From JAJOKK01 sp965370555 (GTDB taxonomy: Bacteria; Bipolaricaulota; Bipolaricaulia; UBA7950; UBA9294), in the NCBI GenBank assembly GCA_965370555.1, contig CBDUVB010000006.1, positions 6,875-70,874 of the forward strand: a DNA stretch of 64,000 bases, given 5' to 3'. The stretch's first letter is position 1; each line of letters starts with the position of its first letter. Below, in pieces: positions 50,799 to 59,815 of this stretch. Both the position numbers and the translations under genes were made by a program. The notes under the pieces are model-generated. The model was not told the origin of the DNA and searched no databases. It worked only from the letters and a program-made list of their open reading frames with translations.

Positions 50799-51338
50799 AT
50801 GTCAGAACGTGTCCGAACCGATGACAACCTGAACTGTGAGGTACGTCTGGAGGAGTACTACGACATCAAGCGCTTGATCGATGAGTTTGGCGACGCGGCC
50901 TATCCCGCGGTGCGGCACTACTACAACGCCTGCGGCTTCGAGAGCGGGTACGACCTTCTCCTCTCCCTCATCAGGGAGGGAACGCTCTCTTGCGCCGCGA
51001 TCCGCGAGGATCCGACGGAGAGCCTCCTTTCCCTGTTTACGGCCTTCTTTGCCAGGCGCGGAGGGAACCAGCCGATACTCACCCGTGAGGGGGAGACCGT
51101 CCTTCTTAAGACAGAGAATGCCGTCTTCTGTCCCTCCCCTACTGCACAGCAGAAGAGCGGCGTGCAGCACAGGGATATCTGCGCCATTCATAAACGCGCG
51201 TTTGTGGAAGGGCTAGCCCAGGTGATCGAGGCGTTCGTCCCCGGGGTCCAGGTTCACTATACTAACGCCTCTTCGCGCACCCTCGATCCCCAAGCCGATT
51301 GCATCGAGGCATTCCACGTCGTCTTCCCATCATGGTAA
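50799..51338 (+). CDS. Unknown protein with V4R/ATC-hydrolase-like C-terminus
   Basis: The 179-residue protein starts at ATG 50799, five bases after AAGGAGG. The region from about 105 to 179 (HRDICAIHKRAFVEGLAQ, then VHYTNASSRTLDPQADCIEAF) is reminiscent of the small ligand-binding domain in 4-vinyl reductase (V4R) and L-2-amino-thiazoline-4-carboxylate hydrolase proteins, where a Cys and an Asp-x-Cys near the end are conserved. Similarity is by eye and weak. It is divergent from the amidohydrolase and followed by the barrel-like protein. Confidence 0.5.
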   Translation: MSERVRTDDNLNCEVRLEEYYDIKRLIDEFGDAAYPAVRHYYNACGFESGYDLLLSLIREGTLSCAAIREDPTESLLSLFTAFFARRGGNQPILTREGETVLLKTENAVFCPSPTAQQKSGVQHRDICAIHKRAFVEGLAQVIEAFVPGVQVHYTNASSRTLDPQADCIEAFHVVFPSW

Positions 51339-51350
51339 GAACCGACCGCG

Positions 51351-52145
51351 TTGCCCTCCTCAGTTCTCCTCACAGTCGTCTTCTCGGTCATCCTCTTCTC
51401 TTGGGTCACCGTTGCCTTCCAAGCCTATGAGATCGACCCTCGCGCCTTGGGGAGAGGGTCGGCCTACACCGCTGTAGCAGATGGACCGCTCGCCCCACTG
51501 TGGAATCCGGGAGGAGGAACGGCCGCACCCGGGGTGCATGGCGCATTCACCGCCGGCATCTCCCCCGATGGCACCTCTACTCTCCTGTTGGGAGCGTCGA
51601 TCGCCGCCGCGAACAGTCCAACCGTTATCTGGAACATGGTCCAGAGCGGAGGCGTGGGAGAGATCCTGGGGACCTTCGCTTTTCCCCTCTTCCCGCAGAC
51701 AGGGCTCGGATGCGGCCTTTCCTACCGATTCAGCGACGCACCAGGAGGGATCTCCTTCCACGTAGGATTCCGTCACTGCGGACCCCAGTTGGCATTCGGA
51801 GCAAGCCTCTCTCACCTCGGAGCCGGGATCTTCGGTGCGGATCTTCCTCTCTCCCTCCGCGCTGGGGGAGCACTCACCACCATTCCCGGGGTCGCGCTCA
51901 CCATCGACTTCGACCTGTCATCAGACGGAGCGAAGGTCGCCATTGGAGGATCGGCGCAGGTCTGGGTGGTAGAGATCCGCTGGGGAACCGCGATCCTCCT
52001 CGCTGGAGGGATCGACCGGCTCGGCCTTGGAGTCGGTTTCACCCTGTTCGGTCTCCCGATTGACCTGGCGATCGGGGTCGCAGGAAGCGACCTCTCTCCG
52101 TACGCATCGCTTGGGATTGAGGCCTGTATCCCAGCGTGGTGGTGA
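51351..52145 (+). CDS. Secreted outer-membrane-barrel-like protein
   Basis: The 264-residue frame starts with a hydrophobic signal (SSVLLTVVFSVILFSWVTVAF) and then AYEIDPRALGRGSAYTAVAD and APLWNPGGG, the pattern GxGxAYTAxADxxxxxxWNPAG of PorV/UPF0164/FadL-like beta-barrels. The rest alternates Gly-rich hydrophobic strands. This supports an outer membrane. The TTG start has no strong binding site. It converges with the PKD lipoprotein. Confidence 0.6.
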   Translation: MPSSVLLTVVFSVILFSWVTVAFQAYEIDPRALGRGSAYTAVADGPLAPLWNPGGGTAAPGVHGAFTAGISPDGTSTLLLGASIAAANSPTVIWNMVQSGGVGEILGTFAFPLFPQTGLGCGLSYRFSDAPGGISFHVGFRHCGPQLAFGASLSHLGAGIFGADLPLSLRAGGALTTIPGVALTIDFDLSSDGAKVAIGGSAQVWVVEIRWGTAILLAGGIDRLGLGVGFTLFGLPIDLAIGVAGSDLSPYASLGIEACIPAWW

Positions 52146-53216
52146 TCAGTGCTGGATCTCCAAACCGGCCGGAGCCGCCCCGGGGAACCCCGTGATCTTG
52201 CTCCCAGTCAGGATCCCTGTTGTTGGATCGACCTCGATTATGGCGTGGGTGTTCACGTCGATCACCCATAGCATCCCATCGTATATGTCGATCGCCGAAG
52301 CAGAGAAGATCGGGACATTGACCGGGTCGCCAACGATTTGCAGCTGCGTATTCGACATGATGTCGTAGCCCGGGATGATCTTGATCTTGTACAGGAGCCG
52401 GTTCTCCCCTTCGAAGTACCACAGGTGGCCGGCAGCGTTCGTCTCCGGTGTCCAATCGAGCCCTTGCGGTTTCCACAGGAAGGGGAGGCTCCCTATCTGA
52501 GGGGAAGTCGCCTTGAAGTACGACTGGCCATAGGAATCGTAGACCTGAAGATCGGGCGGGTTCAACCGGTAGATCTTCCGGCTCAGCCCATCGACGTGCC
52601 AGATCTGCTTCTGCCCGGTCGCCCCGTAGGTGAGCTGAAGCGGCGATTGCGCCGGGGCGCTGTAGTTCTGGCTGACGTTCCCTATGATAGGATCGATCCG
52701 GACGATACGCTGGTTCCCACCGTTGTAGCAGGCGATAAAGACCCACGATTTTCCCCCGACCTCGGCGACGGTGATCCCCCGCGGCTCGGTGAACGGAAGG
52801 AGGAAGGAATCCAGCTCAGTCCCCTGCATATCGAGCTTATAGACGCGGTTCAGGTTCTCATCGGTGAGCCAGACCGCTGGCTCGACCTCCACCGTCACCG
52901 TCTCCTGATCGGTCGACCCGTCGGCTGCGCGCACGGTCAACGTCAGCGAAAATGTCCCTGCGTGCGCGTAAGTGTAGGTCCCACTCGTCTCGTACGATAC
53001 GGGATCGTCGGTGCCGAAATTCCAGGTATAAGTGCTGATCCCATCGGGCCCAGTTGATCCTGTCCCATCGAAGTGAACCACCAGCGGGACGACTCCAGAG
53101 AGCGGGGTCGCCTCGATGACGGCCTGTGGACCACCTCCAGGCAGGCAACCTCCTAGAAAGATCCCGACCAAAATCACCATTACAGAGAAGAGCACGATGC
53201 TGCGGGTTGCTGTCAT
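52146..53216 (-). CDS. PKD-domain lipoprotein with beta-propeller-like repeats
   Basis: The 356-residue protein has a lipoprotein signal (VILVGIFLGGCLPGG, Cys of the lipobox near residue 23), a PKD domain (about 30-115; PLSGVVPLVVHFDGTGSTGP, YTWNFGTDDP, YTYAHAGTFSLTLTVR) and a C-terminal region with repeated VWLTDENLNRVYKLD- and IWHVDGLSRKIYRL-like strands suggesting an NHL/SMP-30-type propeller. ATG 53216 follows AAGGAAG; TTG 53237 is longer. It is likely exposed on the cell surface; ligand unknown. Confidence 0.83.
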   Translation of the reverse strand: MTATRSIVLFSVMVILVGIFLGGCLPGGGPQAVIEATPLSGVVPLVVHFDGTGSTGPDGISTYTWNFGTDDPVSYETSGTYTYAHAGTFSLTLTVRAADGSTDQETVTVEVEPAVWLTDENLNRVYKLDMQGTELDSFLLPFTEPRGITVAEVGGKSWVFIACYNGGNQRIVRIDPIIGNVSQNYSAPAQSPLQLTYGATGQKQIWHVDGLSRKIYRLNPPDLQVYDSYGQSYFKATSPQIGSLPFLWKPQGLDWTPETNAAGHLWYFEGENRLLYKIKIIPGYDIMSNTQLQIVGDPVNVPIFSASAIDIYDGMLWVIDVNTHAIIEVDPTTGILTGSKITGFPGAAPAGLEIQH

Positions 53217-53487
53217 CCCCTCACTTCCTTCCTTCAAGAGATACTCCTATTCTAGCAATCTGGAGAAGGAGATCAACTCCTATCCTGCCGTCACGAGCGT
53301 CTCTGACGAGATCTCTACGATAAAGACCTCTCTCCGTGGTGTAATTTCCATGTTTTTTCCATGTTATTTTCTTCTCGCTTGCATGGACTGGGATGAAAAT
53401 TTTGCTAGGCTTAGTAAGTACCACCGATTTAGTGAAGACCTAAGAAGAAAACGATGGAACGAATTCCTTGATGAGGAGGTGAAAAAC

Positions 53488-53661
53488 ATGGCTAATAAAG
53501 AAATCCTTGATAAGCTTTCCATCTACATTCCACAGAAGAAGATGGAAGAAAAGCCTGTCGAGCGCCTGATTCGCTTGAGCGAGAAGCGCGATCGTTCGAT
53601 CAACTACCTGGTCGTCGATGCGATCCTTCAGTACCTCAATCGGGAAGAGAAGAAAGGCTGA
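53488..53661 (+). CDS. Small ribbon-helix-helix-like protein
   Basis: The 57-residue protein starts at ATG 53488, six bases after GAGGAGG. The sequence DKLSIYIPQKKMEEKPVERL followed by SEKRDRSINYLVVDAILQYL matches the beta-helix-helix pattern of CopG/Arc-type DNA-binding proteins, with the strand near residues 9-14. No toxin gene follows. It may be an orphan regulator. Confidence 0.7.
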   Translation: MANKEILDKLSIYIPQKKMEEKPVERLIRLSEKRDRSINYLVVDAILQYLNREEKKG

Positions 53662-53668
53662 ACTACAA

Positions 53669-53709
53669 AAGGTCTGTCGTAGATCGTTCCTCACTCTGTG
53701 ACAGACCTT
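53669..53709. terminator. Terminator between the small RHH gene and the cyclase gene
   Basis: AAGGTCTGTC (53669-53678) and GACAGACCTT (53700-53709) form a perfect 10-bp stem with a 21-base loop. On the minus strand it is followed by TTGTAGTT, better suited to terminate the cyclase transcript; it could also serve the plus strand. Confidence 0.72.
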
Positions 53710-55126
53710 ACTCTTTCCCTGCACCTTGCCGCACTGCCTTCGCCTGATACATCTTAACGTCGGCAAGGCGAATGAGATCGGGGACTGATTGGTTGTCGTC
53801 AGAATTCCAGGTGGCCCATCCGATATCGATCTGCAAGAGAAGATCCGAGAGGTGGCTCCTTCCCCATTCTTCGACCGCGGTGTGCAACCGTTGAGCGAGG
53901 GCCTCGACCCGAACCCCTGTTTCGGGAAGAACGATGAGGAACTCGTCCCCACCGTAGCGGACTGCCCAGTCACTTTCACGAATCTGTTGTTGAATAACCT
54001 GCGCCACCTCCCGCAGGACCGTGTCCCCATCCTGGTGCCCGAGCCGGTCATTCACCTGCTTAAACCCAGCAAGGTCGGTCATCATGACGGTGAACGGTCG
54101 CTTGTACCGCTGGGAACGCTTCAATTCCGTGCAGATTGTTTCATCAAAGTACAGTCGATTGAACAAGCCGGTCAACGGATCGTGAAGAGCTTGCTCCTTT
54201 AAGAACTTTTCGGCACGTACCCGTTCACTGATATCCATAAGGTTCAGAAGTATCGCCGCCCCTCCGCGATATTCGATCGCTTGCTTAGTCCACTGCAGCC
54301 AGACAACACGACCGTTCTTACAGACGCCGCGCGCTTCAAAAAGTCCGTCGATGGAAGGGGAACCGCCTCCATCTAAGACCGTACGCCGATCCTCTTGATG
54401 GATCACCTGCCACCACGGTTCCATGACGAGGAGTTCCTGTCTCGTATAACCGAAGATCTCCATCCCACGATCGTTGGCGTAGCAGAACCGATCACCCTTT
54501 ACAATGAAGGCTCCATGAAGGGTGTTCTCCGTCAGAGAACGGAAGAGCATGTGATTCTCGCTCAATGCCTCCAGCACACGCGCCTCTCTTAAGGCAATTG
54601 CAGCGACCGCGGCCAGCTCTTCCAACCCACGCAACGCCGCTTGCGTCGGACGCACTCCATCACACGGATCATCGACCGAGATCTGCCCGATGATCCTCCC
54701 CTCGACCTCGACCGGAATGAGGAGGAGATCATCCGCGCGCCAACCGTCATGCCCGAGAAACCGCCGATGACTCGGAATCCGTGGAACCACAGAATAGGGC
54801 ACCCTGTCACCTGGAATATAATAGGACTTACCTAGACGAAAGGATGCGTTGAACTTCTCCCCGCGGATGATCCCACCTCCGGTTACAAAGAGGCGGATCT
54901 CCTGTTCATCTTCTAGGGAAAGCTCCCTTGTGGAGTACTTCAGGACGCGGGTCTCCGAGCGGGGAGACGCTGCCAATGGAGAATCGTAAAGAGAGACAAC
55001 CACCCGCTGGTACGGCGTTTGCGCGATCACGGCCCTGGCAACATCATCCAAGATCCGCTGTACCGCACCCTCCCCCGGGCGAGCGCGTTCCGATGTTGGT
55101 GAATAGTCCTTCTGGGAAGTCAGCAA
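53708..55126 (-). CDS. Diguanylate cyclase with GAF and PAS domains
   Basis: The 472-residue cytosolic protein has a GAF-like domain (about 20-185), a PAS domain (about 195-310; GAFIVKGDRFCYANDRGMEI) and a GGDEF domain (about 315-470) with the intact active-site GGDEF at 392-396 (RYGGDEFLIV). It would make c-di-GMP. No RxxD inhibitory site is obvious. TTG 55126 follows AAGGAG by six bases. It may oppose the HD-GYP regulator at 16556. Confidence 0.92.
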   Translation of the reverse strand: MLTSQKDYSPTSERARPGEGAVQRILDDVARAVIAQTPYQRVVVSLYDSPLAASPRSETRVLKYSTRELSLEDEQEIRLFVTGGGIIRGEKFNASFRLGKSYYIPGDRVPYSVVPRIPSHRRFLGHDGWRADDLLLIPVEVEGRIIGQISVDDPCDGVRPTQAALRGLEELAAVAAIALREARVLEALSENHMLFRSLTENTLHGAFIVKGDRFCYANDRGMEIFGYTRQELLVMEPWWQVIHQEDRRTVLDGGGSPSIDGLFEARGVCKNGRVVWLQWTKQAIEYRGGAAILLNLMDISERVRAEKFLKEQALHDPLTGLFNRLYFDETICTELKRSQRYKRPFTVMMTDLAGFKQVNDRLGHQDGDTVLREVAQVIQQQIRESDWAVRYGGDEFLIVLPETGVRVEALAQRLHTAVEEWGRSHLSDLLLQIDIGWATWNSDDNQSVPDLIRLADVKMYQAKAVRQGAGKE

Positions 55127-55301
55127 AAGATCTCCTTACCCGTTTTCCCCCTTCTCAGTGAATAACATAACACTCCCTTTCCAATTCGTCAAGAACGCCC
55201 CAGATCAGGACACTTGTCCCAAGTACGGAGGAAAAGGCCCCTTTTTCGCGCTGTGCCCACTTCCTAACATGAAAAGAGGGTGCACAGAAGGAGGATTATT
55301 C

Positions 55302-55805
55302 ATGGAACTGGAAGAATGGCTCAAGATCTATCAGGCAGCTGCTCTAACGAGCGGGGTCAAGGAACGCAGTTACTGGACAATACTGGGAGTATTCCTTCTC
55401 ACCCACTGCGTCCTCATTCTCGCACTCGCCTTCCTCGCTCTCACCCATATGCTTCATGAAGCGAGATTGTATGGCACCGTTCTCAGCGGGATCGGTATTT
55501 TCATCGCTCTCTGTTGGTTCTTCAACGAACGCCGGGCAGCGCGCGCGGTGCTCTACTGGGAAGGCCTGTTGCGGAGCCTGGAGGGAGAGTTTGCTGGGGC
55601 AGAATTTCATCGAAGTTTCTACAAACTGCTCCATAACGAGCAGGTCTGTCTTTCAGCAGCCGATTGGAAGTGTGCAGAGTGGTATCCTACAGTCGAGCAC
55701 CTCTCGTGGTTTATCAGGAACATGTCGAGATGGTCGCTCGCCTGCCTACCGATCTTCTTCCTCATTGCCTGGATCGCTCTGATCCTCTCTTGCTGGTACT
55801 TCTGA
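55302..55805 (+). CDS. Small membrane protein of unknown function
   Basis: The 167-residue protein starts at ATG 55302, after AAGGAGG; the longer frame from 55158 has no such site. Two hydrophobic helices (about 25-45, LGVFLLTHCVLILALAFLAL, and 50-70) are followed by a soluble stretch with HRSFYKLLHNEQ, and a C-terminal helix (LPIFFLIAWIALILSCWYF). No family was recognised. A membrane-bound role is the only safe statement. Confidence 0.7.
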   Translation: MELEEWLKIYQAAALTSGVKERSYWTILGVFLLTHCVLILALAFLALTHMLHEARLYGTVLSGIGIFIALCWFFNERRAARAVLYWEGLLRSLEGEFAGAEFHRSFYKLLHNEQVCLSAADWKCAEWYPTVEHLSWFIRNMSRWSLACLPIFFLIAWIALILSCWYF

Positions 55806-55912
55806 GGCTGTTGTATAAATCTCTTCTTCTTGCGGGTTGCGGAGCAAGGCCGGAGGCCAAACAGAAGCTTTCATCGCCCTGAGAATACGGAGCACGTAGA
55901 GAGGGGAAGCAG

Positions 55913-56045
55913 GATTGAGCGAGTGAGTGAATGATTGAACCATTGAGCGATTGAGCCATTGAGTGATTGAACGGTTCCTTACATCAGTAGCCCTTCCATT
56001 TTTTCAATCTCCCGATCCTCCGATCACTCAATCATTCAATTCCTC
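55913..56045. repeat. Second large copy of the TTGAGTGATTGA-type inverted repeat
   Basis: The left part holds about six ATTGAGCGA/ATTGAGTGA-like units; the right part (56006-56045) holds complements. TGAATGATTGA at 55928-55938 pairs exactly with TCAATCATTCA at 56028-56038. It begins about 110 bases after the membrane-protein gene, as the copy at 5920 begins after radA. Confidence 0.72.
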
Positions 56046-56144
56046 AGCCCCTCTGCGGTAGAATGCTTAAAACTAGAGGTTGAACTCGAAGACGAGCAAT
56101 AGGAAAGGTTTACGCAGGTTGGTTCCCGATACAGAAAATAGGCA

Positions 56145-56181
56145 GCGGCGGAGACGCAGGAGGGCATAGCGTTTCCGCCGC
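56145..56181. other. Strong orphan hairpin in a gene-free stretch
   Basis: GCGGCGGAGACGC (56145-56157) and GCGTTTCCGCCGC (56169-56181) form a 13-bp stem with one GU pair and an 11-base loop. The gap from 55806 to 56386 holds no convincing gene; short ORFs here lack binding sites and family similarity. It may end an unannotated transcript or be part of a small RNA. Confidence 0.55.
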
Positions 56182-56386
56182 TTGTTCAAGGAGGCAAAGA
56201 CCTTAAAGATTTCCCCGTTCGCTAAGATCAATCCTCCTTCCCTATCCTTCTCTTTCATCACCTGGGTCACGAGTGTAATCTCGATTACCTATTCCATTAA
56301 CCCTCTATACATGGCGAGAAACAATCCCATAGAACACCCAAGAAGGGGACAGCGCACACCTATTATGATCACATACGCCTCCTAGG

Positions 56387-57643
56387 CTATCGTGCGGCGC
56401 CTTCACCGGCAAGCTTGCCGGTGACGAAGGCCCACAGAAAATTCGTTCCTCCAATCGGGCCAAAGGCATCAAGGAGCTCCCCACATAGGTATAGGTTAGG
56501 AATTACCCCACTCTCCAAGGTGCTCGGATCAAGATCGGCGAGGCTGACCCCACCGCCGGTCACCTCAGCCTCGTTCCACCCCCCGCATCCCGTCCAGGGA
56601 AGCTGGTAAGAGGTGAGGGCTGCGATCAGGCGGGTCCGCTCCCCGCCGTGAACGGTAGAAAGCTTCGCCCCGGAAAGGTCAAGCTCTGCTAAGAGCATAT
56701 CGACCAACCGATCGGGAAGGATCTCCTTCAAGGCGCCACGGACCATCCTCCCGCTCGACGTGCTGCTCGACGTGCTGCTCGGCGTGCTGCTCGGCGCGAG
56801 CACTTCTTTCCAATCCGCTTCGCTCAACGTGCTCCAGGAGACGGTGATCGTTGGATGTTCCCCAGAGAGCGTTGCCCGCGCCGCCGCATGCCCGAGATTA
56901 AGGACGACCGGTCCACTATAGCCCCGGTGGGTGAAGAGGAAATCCCCGTGCGCACGCACGCGCGATTTTCCAGTACCAACTGTTAGCATCACAGGGAGAG
57001 AGAGGCCGGCCAGGTGGTGATGTGCCGAGCTCCCCCCGCGCAGTGACACGAGCGCGGGGTACGATTCAACGAGATGATGACCGAGCGCACGAGCGATCTC
57101 ATGCCCGGTCCCGTCGCTCCCTGTCCTGGGATAGGAGAGTCCTCCGGTCGCCAGGATAACACGTTCAGCGACGATCGCCTCCCCTGTTTCAAGGACGATC
57201 CGCCGCCGCTCAGAGGGAGCGACTTCCGCCACGCTGACCCCTGTGCGTACCGTAACCCCGCTTCGCTTGACCGCAGAGAGGAGGCGATCACGCACCTCTT
57301 TTCCCCCACCAAAGAGAGGATAGACCTTCCCCGTCCTCCTTTGTTCGACCAATCGCAAACCGATCGGTCCCTCAAGGAAGGCGCGCACCTCGGGAAGTGG
57401 CCAGGAGAGAAGGATCTTCTTTAAGGTGTTCTTGGAGGAGTTGGTCGTATATAAGCGGGGGTCGATTATCTCCCGTGGGAGAATGTTGCAGCGCCCCCCG
57501 CCCGAAAGGAGGATCTTCTCTCCGGGGCGTCTGTTTCGGTCGAGTAGGAGGACACGGCACCCGGCACGCGCCGCGTGGTACGCCGCGGTCATCCCCGCTG
57601 GTCCACCCCCAATCACCGCAACGTCGTACCCTTTTCGAATCAT
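56387..57643 (-). CDS. NAD(P)/FAD-dependent oxidoreductase, BaiN/HI0933 family
   Basis: The 418-residue flavoprotein has the N-terminal dinucleotide fold VAVIGGGPAGMTAAYHAARAG, the family motif KILLSGGGRCNI, the central ILATGGLSYPRTGSDGTGHE and the C-terminal LYLCGELLDAFGPIGGTNFLWAFVTG. BaiN-type proteins are putative reductases; substrate is unknown. Near residues 283-298 a Ser/Thr-rich stretch (SSTPSSTSSSTSSG) is encoded by a 12-bp tandem repeat, an unusual loop insertion. The start has a weak binding site. Confidence 0.9.
   Translation of the reverse strand: MIRKGYDVAVIGGGPAGMTAAYHAARAGCRVLLLDRNRRPGEKILLSGGGRCNILPREIIDPRLYTTNSSKNTLKKILLSWPLPEVRAFLEGPIGLRLVEQRRTGKVYPLFGGGKEVRDRLLSAVKRSGVTVRTGVSVAEVAPSERRRIVLETGEAIVAERVILATGGLSYPRTGSDGTGHEIARALGHHLVESYPALVSLRGGSSAHHHLAGLSLPVMLTVGTGKSRVRAHGDFLFTHRGYSGPVVLNLGHAAARATLSGEHPTITVSWSTLSEADWKEVLAPSSTPSSTSSSTSSGRMVRGALKEILPDRLVDMLLAELDLSGAKLSTVHGGERTRLIAALTSYQLPWTGCGGWNEAEVTGGGVSLADLDPSTLESGVIPNLYLCGELLDAFGPIGGTNFLWAFVTGKLAGEGAAR
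56753..56800. repeat. 12-bp tandem repeat in the BaiN-like gene
   Basis: Four units of GCTCGACGTGCT (the last two with GGC or a diverged end) lie head to tail in frame, each encoding four residues rich in Ser and Thr. Confidence 0.85.
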
Positions 57644-57731
57644 AGGTTAAGCTTACTGTACAGCCGAAGAGGGTTCGACCCTTAGGAGCTTTCTTCCTCG
57701 TCCACTGGAAAGAGCTCCTCGAACAGATCCT

Positions 57732-59636
57732 TCAGCGGATCGACAAGATCAGGGGGGAAAGCCCCTCGACCCCTCCGCGGATCAGCTCCGTAGCGCGTTC
57801 CTCGGCCTGTCGGCGGAGTTCCGCGTACCCCGGTTGCAAGGGAACCTCCCCTGTCGGACCCAGTGCATCGATCTGGAGACCGAGCCTGTCGATCACTCCT
57901 TGGAGTTCGCGACGTCCTTCCATCAATAGTCCTTCACGGGCGATCTCAAGGAGCGGCTCCTCCCAATGCACCTGTGGAGACGCTACCTCTCCGTCGATCG
58001 CAAACCCGATTACAACCGGCAAGTCTCGCGCATAGCGATTGATCCCTTCCACTACACGCGCCGAAAGGTCCGCAGAGAGCCCAAAGAGGGGACGACCAGG
58101 GACCTCCGCCAGCCTGAGGTCTTCCACCAAGAGCGAGACTTCCCCTAAAACAGCATCCCCAGGGATCGTTATCCCCATCGTGCACGTCGCTCTCCCGGAG
58201 AGGACCACGACCGGAAGCGTCGTCTCGTAGATCTTCGCGATCCGTACGAGGTCGATCTTGCGAAGCTCCAAGTCATAGCGGTGTTCGGGAACATCTCCGC
58301 GGTCATCGAGATGCGCCGAGAGGAGGAATACGGATTCAGGGTCGTCCCCGACTAGTCCCTTCAAGGCAATGATTACCGGATCGCGGTTGAGGTGAGAGGG
58401 GAACGCCAGGTTGGAGAGTTCTACCTCAATCAACGTCAACGGGGGAAGCCCCTCTCCAGGATCGCGCACGTCATCCAGGGTGAGATGGATGCGGCCGATC
58501 TCGATCCGCTCGACAGCAAACGATGACCGAAACCCAGGGAAGGAGCGCCCACCGGAATAACGGGAGAGATCCGTTGGAGACTTTCGCGGGCGAGGCTCTC
58601 CAAGGTACTCGATGAAGTGCCGCAATAGGTCGAACCAGTCAACCTTATCCGCGTACTTCGCCGCCCAATCCAGGTATCCTTCCGCGTTCCACCCAGAGGT
58701 AAAATCATCGATGTTCAGCGTCCCATCGACCTCTCGTTCCACGTGGAGGAACGCCTCATCGATCCTGATGTTGTTGAAGACCACTCGCTTCTCGAGAAGG
58801 GGAAGCATACCCGCATCCAAGGTGAGAGATGGGATCTCAAGGACGTTCTCCTCCGGTTTGCCAGGGTCCTGCACGGAGAACCCCTCAAGATCGAGCCTTC
58901 CGGTGAAGAGGCTGAACGAGCTCTCCTCCACTGCCACGTCGCCTCCCACAACGAACGAGGCCGCTGAGGTGGCAATCCGCCCGGCAAAGAAGGGAACGAC
59001 CACCGCGGCGATAAGGTAGCAGAACGCGTAGACGATCGGAAGGATGATCAGCATCTCTCGCCTCACGTAGCGGAACGGTCCCCATGGAGCCTTGCCGTGT
59101 TCGTACTTCGCCTCACCCCCGGTGAGGAAGAAGCGCAAGACCCCAATCCCTCTTCGATCGCGGAGTTTCTTTGAGATCCGCCAAGTTGCAACCCATGTCG
59201 TGAACGAGCATCGGTACTTGATCACCAAGAACCGCACGAGGAAGAAGACAGGAATCGCCATGAGAAGCGATAAAATCAGGCTTCCGAAGAGGAGATAGCG
59301 ACCGTATCCCATAGGTGCAGCGATCGGGAGGTGAAAGAGGACCCTCCACAGCCCGTCGAGCCCCCGGTTCGCGTCGAGGAGGAAGCGGCCGATCGCATAA
59401 CTCCCCGGAGCCACGGCGAGCGAGATCAACTCGAAGAGCCCCATCGAAAGTAGGAACGCCCGGAAGCTACAGCGGACAAGGAGGGCCAGTGTGATCGGGA
59501 GGATTACGTGAAGCCCCAGAGGCGGAAGCCCGGCAAAGATTCCGAGCGCAAAGGAGAACGCAATCTGGTTTGGAGATAGGGACGACTTCAGGATCTTCAA
59601 GACTTTCTTCAACGGCTTCCACGGCATTGGAATCAT
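57732..59636 (-). CDS. DUF2062/TIGR03546 plus TIGR03545-like membrane protein, 3' frameshift suspected
   Basis: The 634-residue protein has an N-terminal DUF2062-type region (about 1-210; FALGIFAGLPPLGLHVILPI, several helices), then a helix near 200-225 (LIILPIVYAFCYLIAAVVVP) and a long AsmA-like extracytoplasmic part (VGGDVAVEESSFSLFTGRLD, NIRIDEAFLHVEREVDGTLN). In other bacteria these are two adjacent genes; here they are one. I chose ATG 59636 (MIPMPWKPLKKVLK); ATG 59660 is possible. After a run of six G (plus strand 57752-57757) a different frame stays coding (PDLVDPLKDLFEELFPVDEE) to a stop at 57682. Confidence 0.8.
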   Translation of the reverse strand: MIPMPWKPLKKVLKILKSSLSPNQIAFSFALGIFAGLPPLGLHVILPITLALLVRCSFRAFLLSMGLFELISLAVAPGSYAIGRFLLDANRGLDGLWRVLFHLPIAAPMGYGRYLLFGSLILSLLMAIPVFFLVRFLVIKYRCSFTTWVATWRISKKLRDRRGIGVLRFFLTGGEAKYEHGKAPWGPFRYVRREMLIILPIVYAFCYLIAAVVVPFFAGRIATSAASFVVGGDVAVEESSFSLFTGRLDLEGFSVQDPGKPEENVLEIPSLTLDAGMLPLLEKRVVFNNIRIDEAFLHVEREVDGTLNIDDFTSGWNAEGYLDWAAKYADKVDWFDLLRHFIEYLGEPRPRKSPTDLSRYSGGRSFPGFRSSFAVERIEIGRIHLTLDDVRDPGEGLPPLTLIEVELSNLAFPSHLNRDPVIIALKGLVGDDPESVFLLSAHLDDRGDVPEHRYDLELRKIDLVRIAKIYETTLPVVVLSGRATCTMGITIPGDAVLGEVSLLVEDLRLAEVPGRPLFGLSADLSARVVEGINRYARDLPVVIGFAIDGEVASPQVHWEEPLLEIAREGLLMEGRRELQGVIDRLGLQIDALGPTGEVPLQPGYAELRRQAEERATELIRGGVEGLSPLILSIR

Positions 59637-59815
59637 AGCTATGCACCCCCAAACCATCATCCTTACCTAGCCCCACGTTGTCAACTCGAGATCGAGCTTC
59701 CCTACACAGGAGCGGCCTTTAAGAGTTACCTGTTCAGAACAGCAAAGACCTGGCTTTCTTGCGCTACTCCCTCCTTCAAAGCATGGTATCCTCAAGCACG
59801 GTAAAAGGGGGATCG

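Noticed and set aside
56073..56385. Two small ORFs on opposite strands
   Set aside because: No good ribosome sites, no family similarity, and they overlap the orphan hairpin.
57661..57690. GGGTTCGACCC resembling a tRNA T-arm
   Set aside because: No acceptor stem, anticodon arm or CCA context; the sequence is the coding-like tail of the frameshifted gene.
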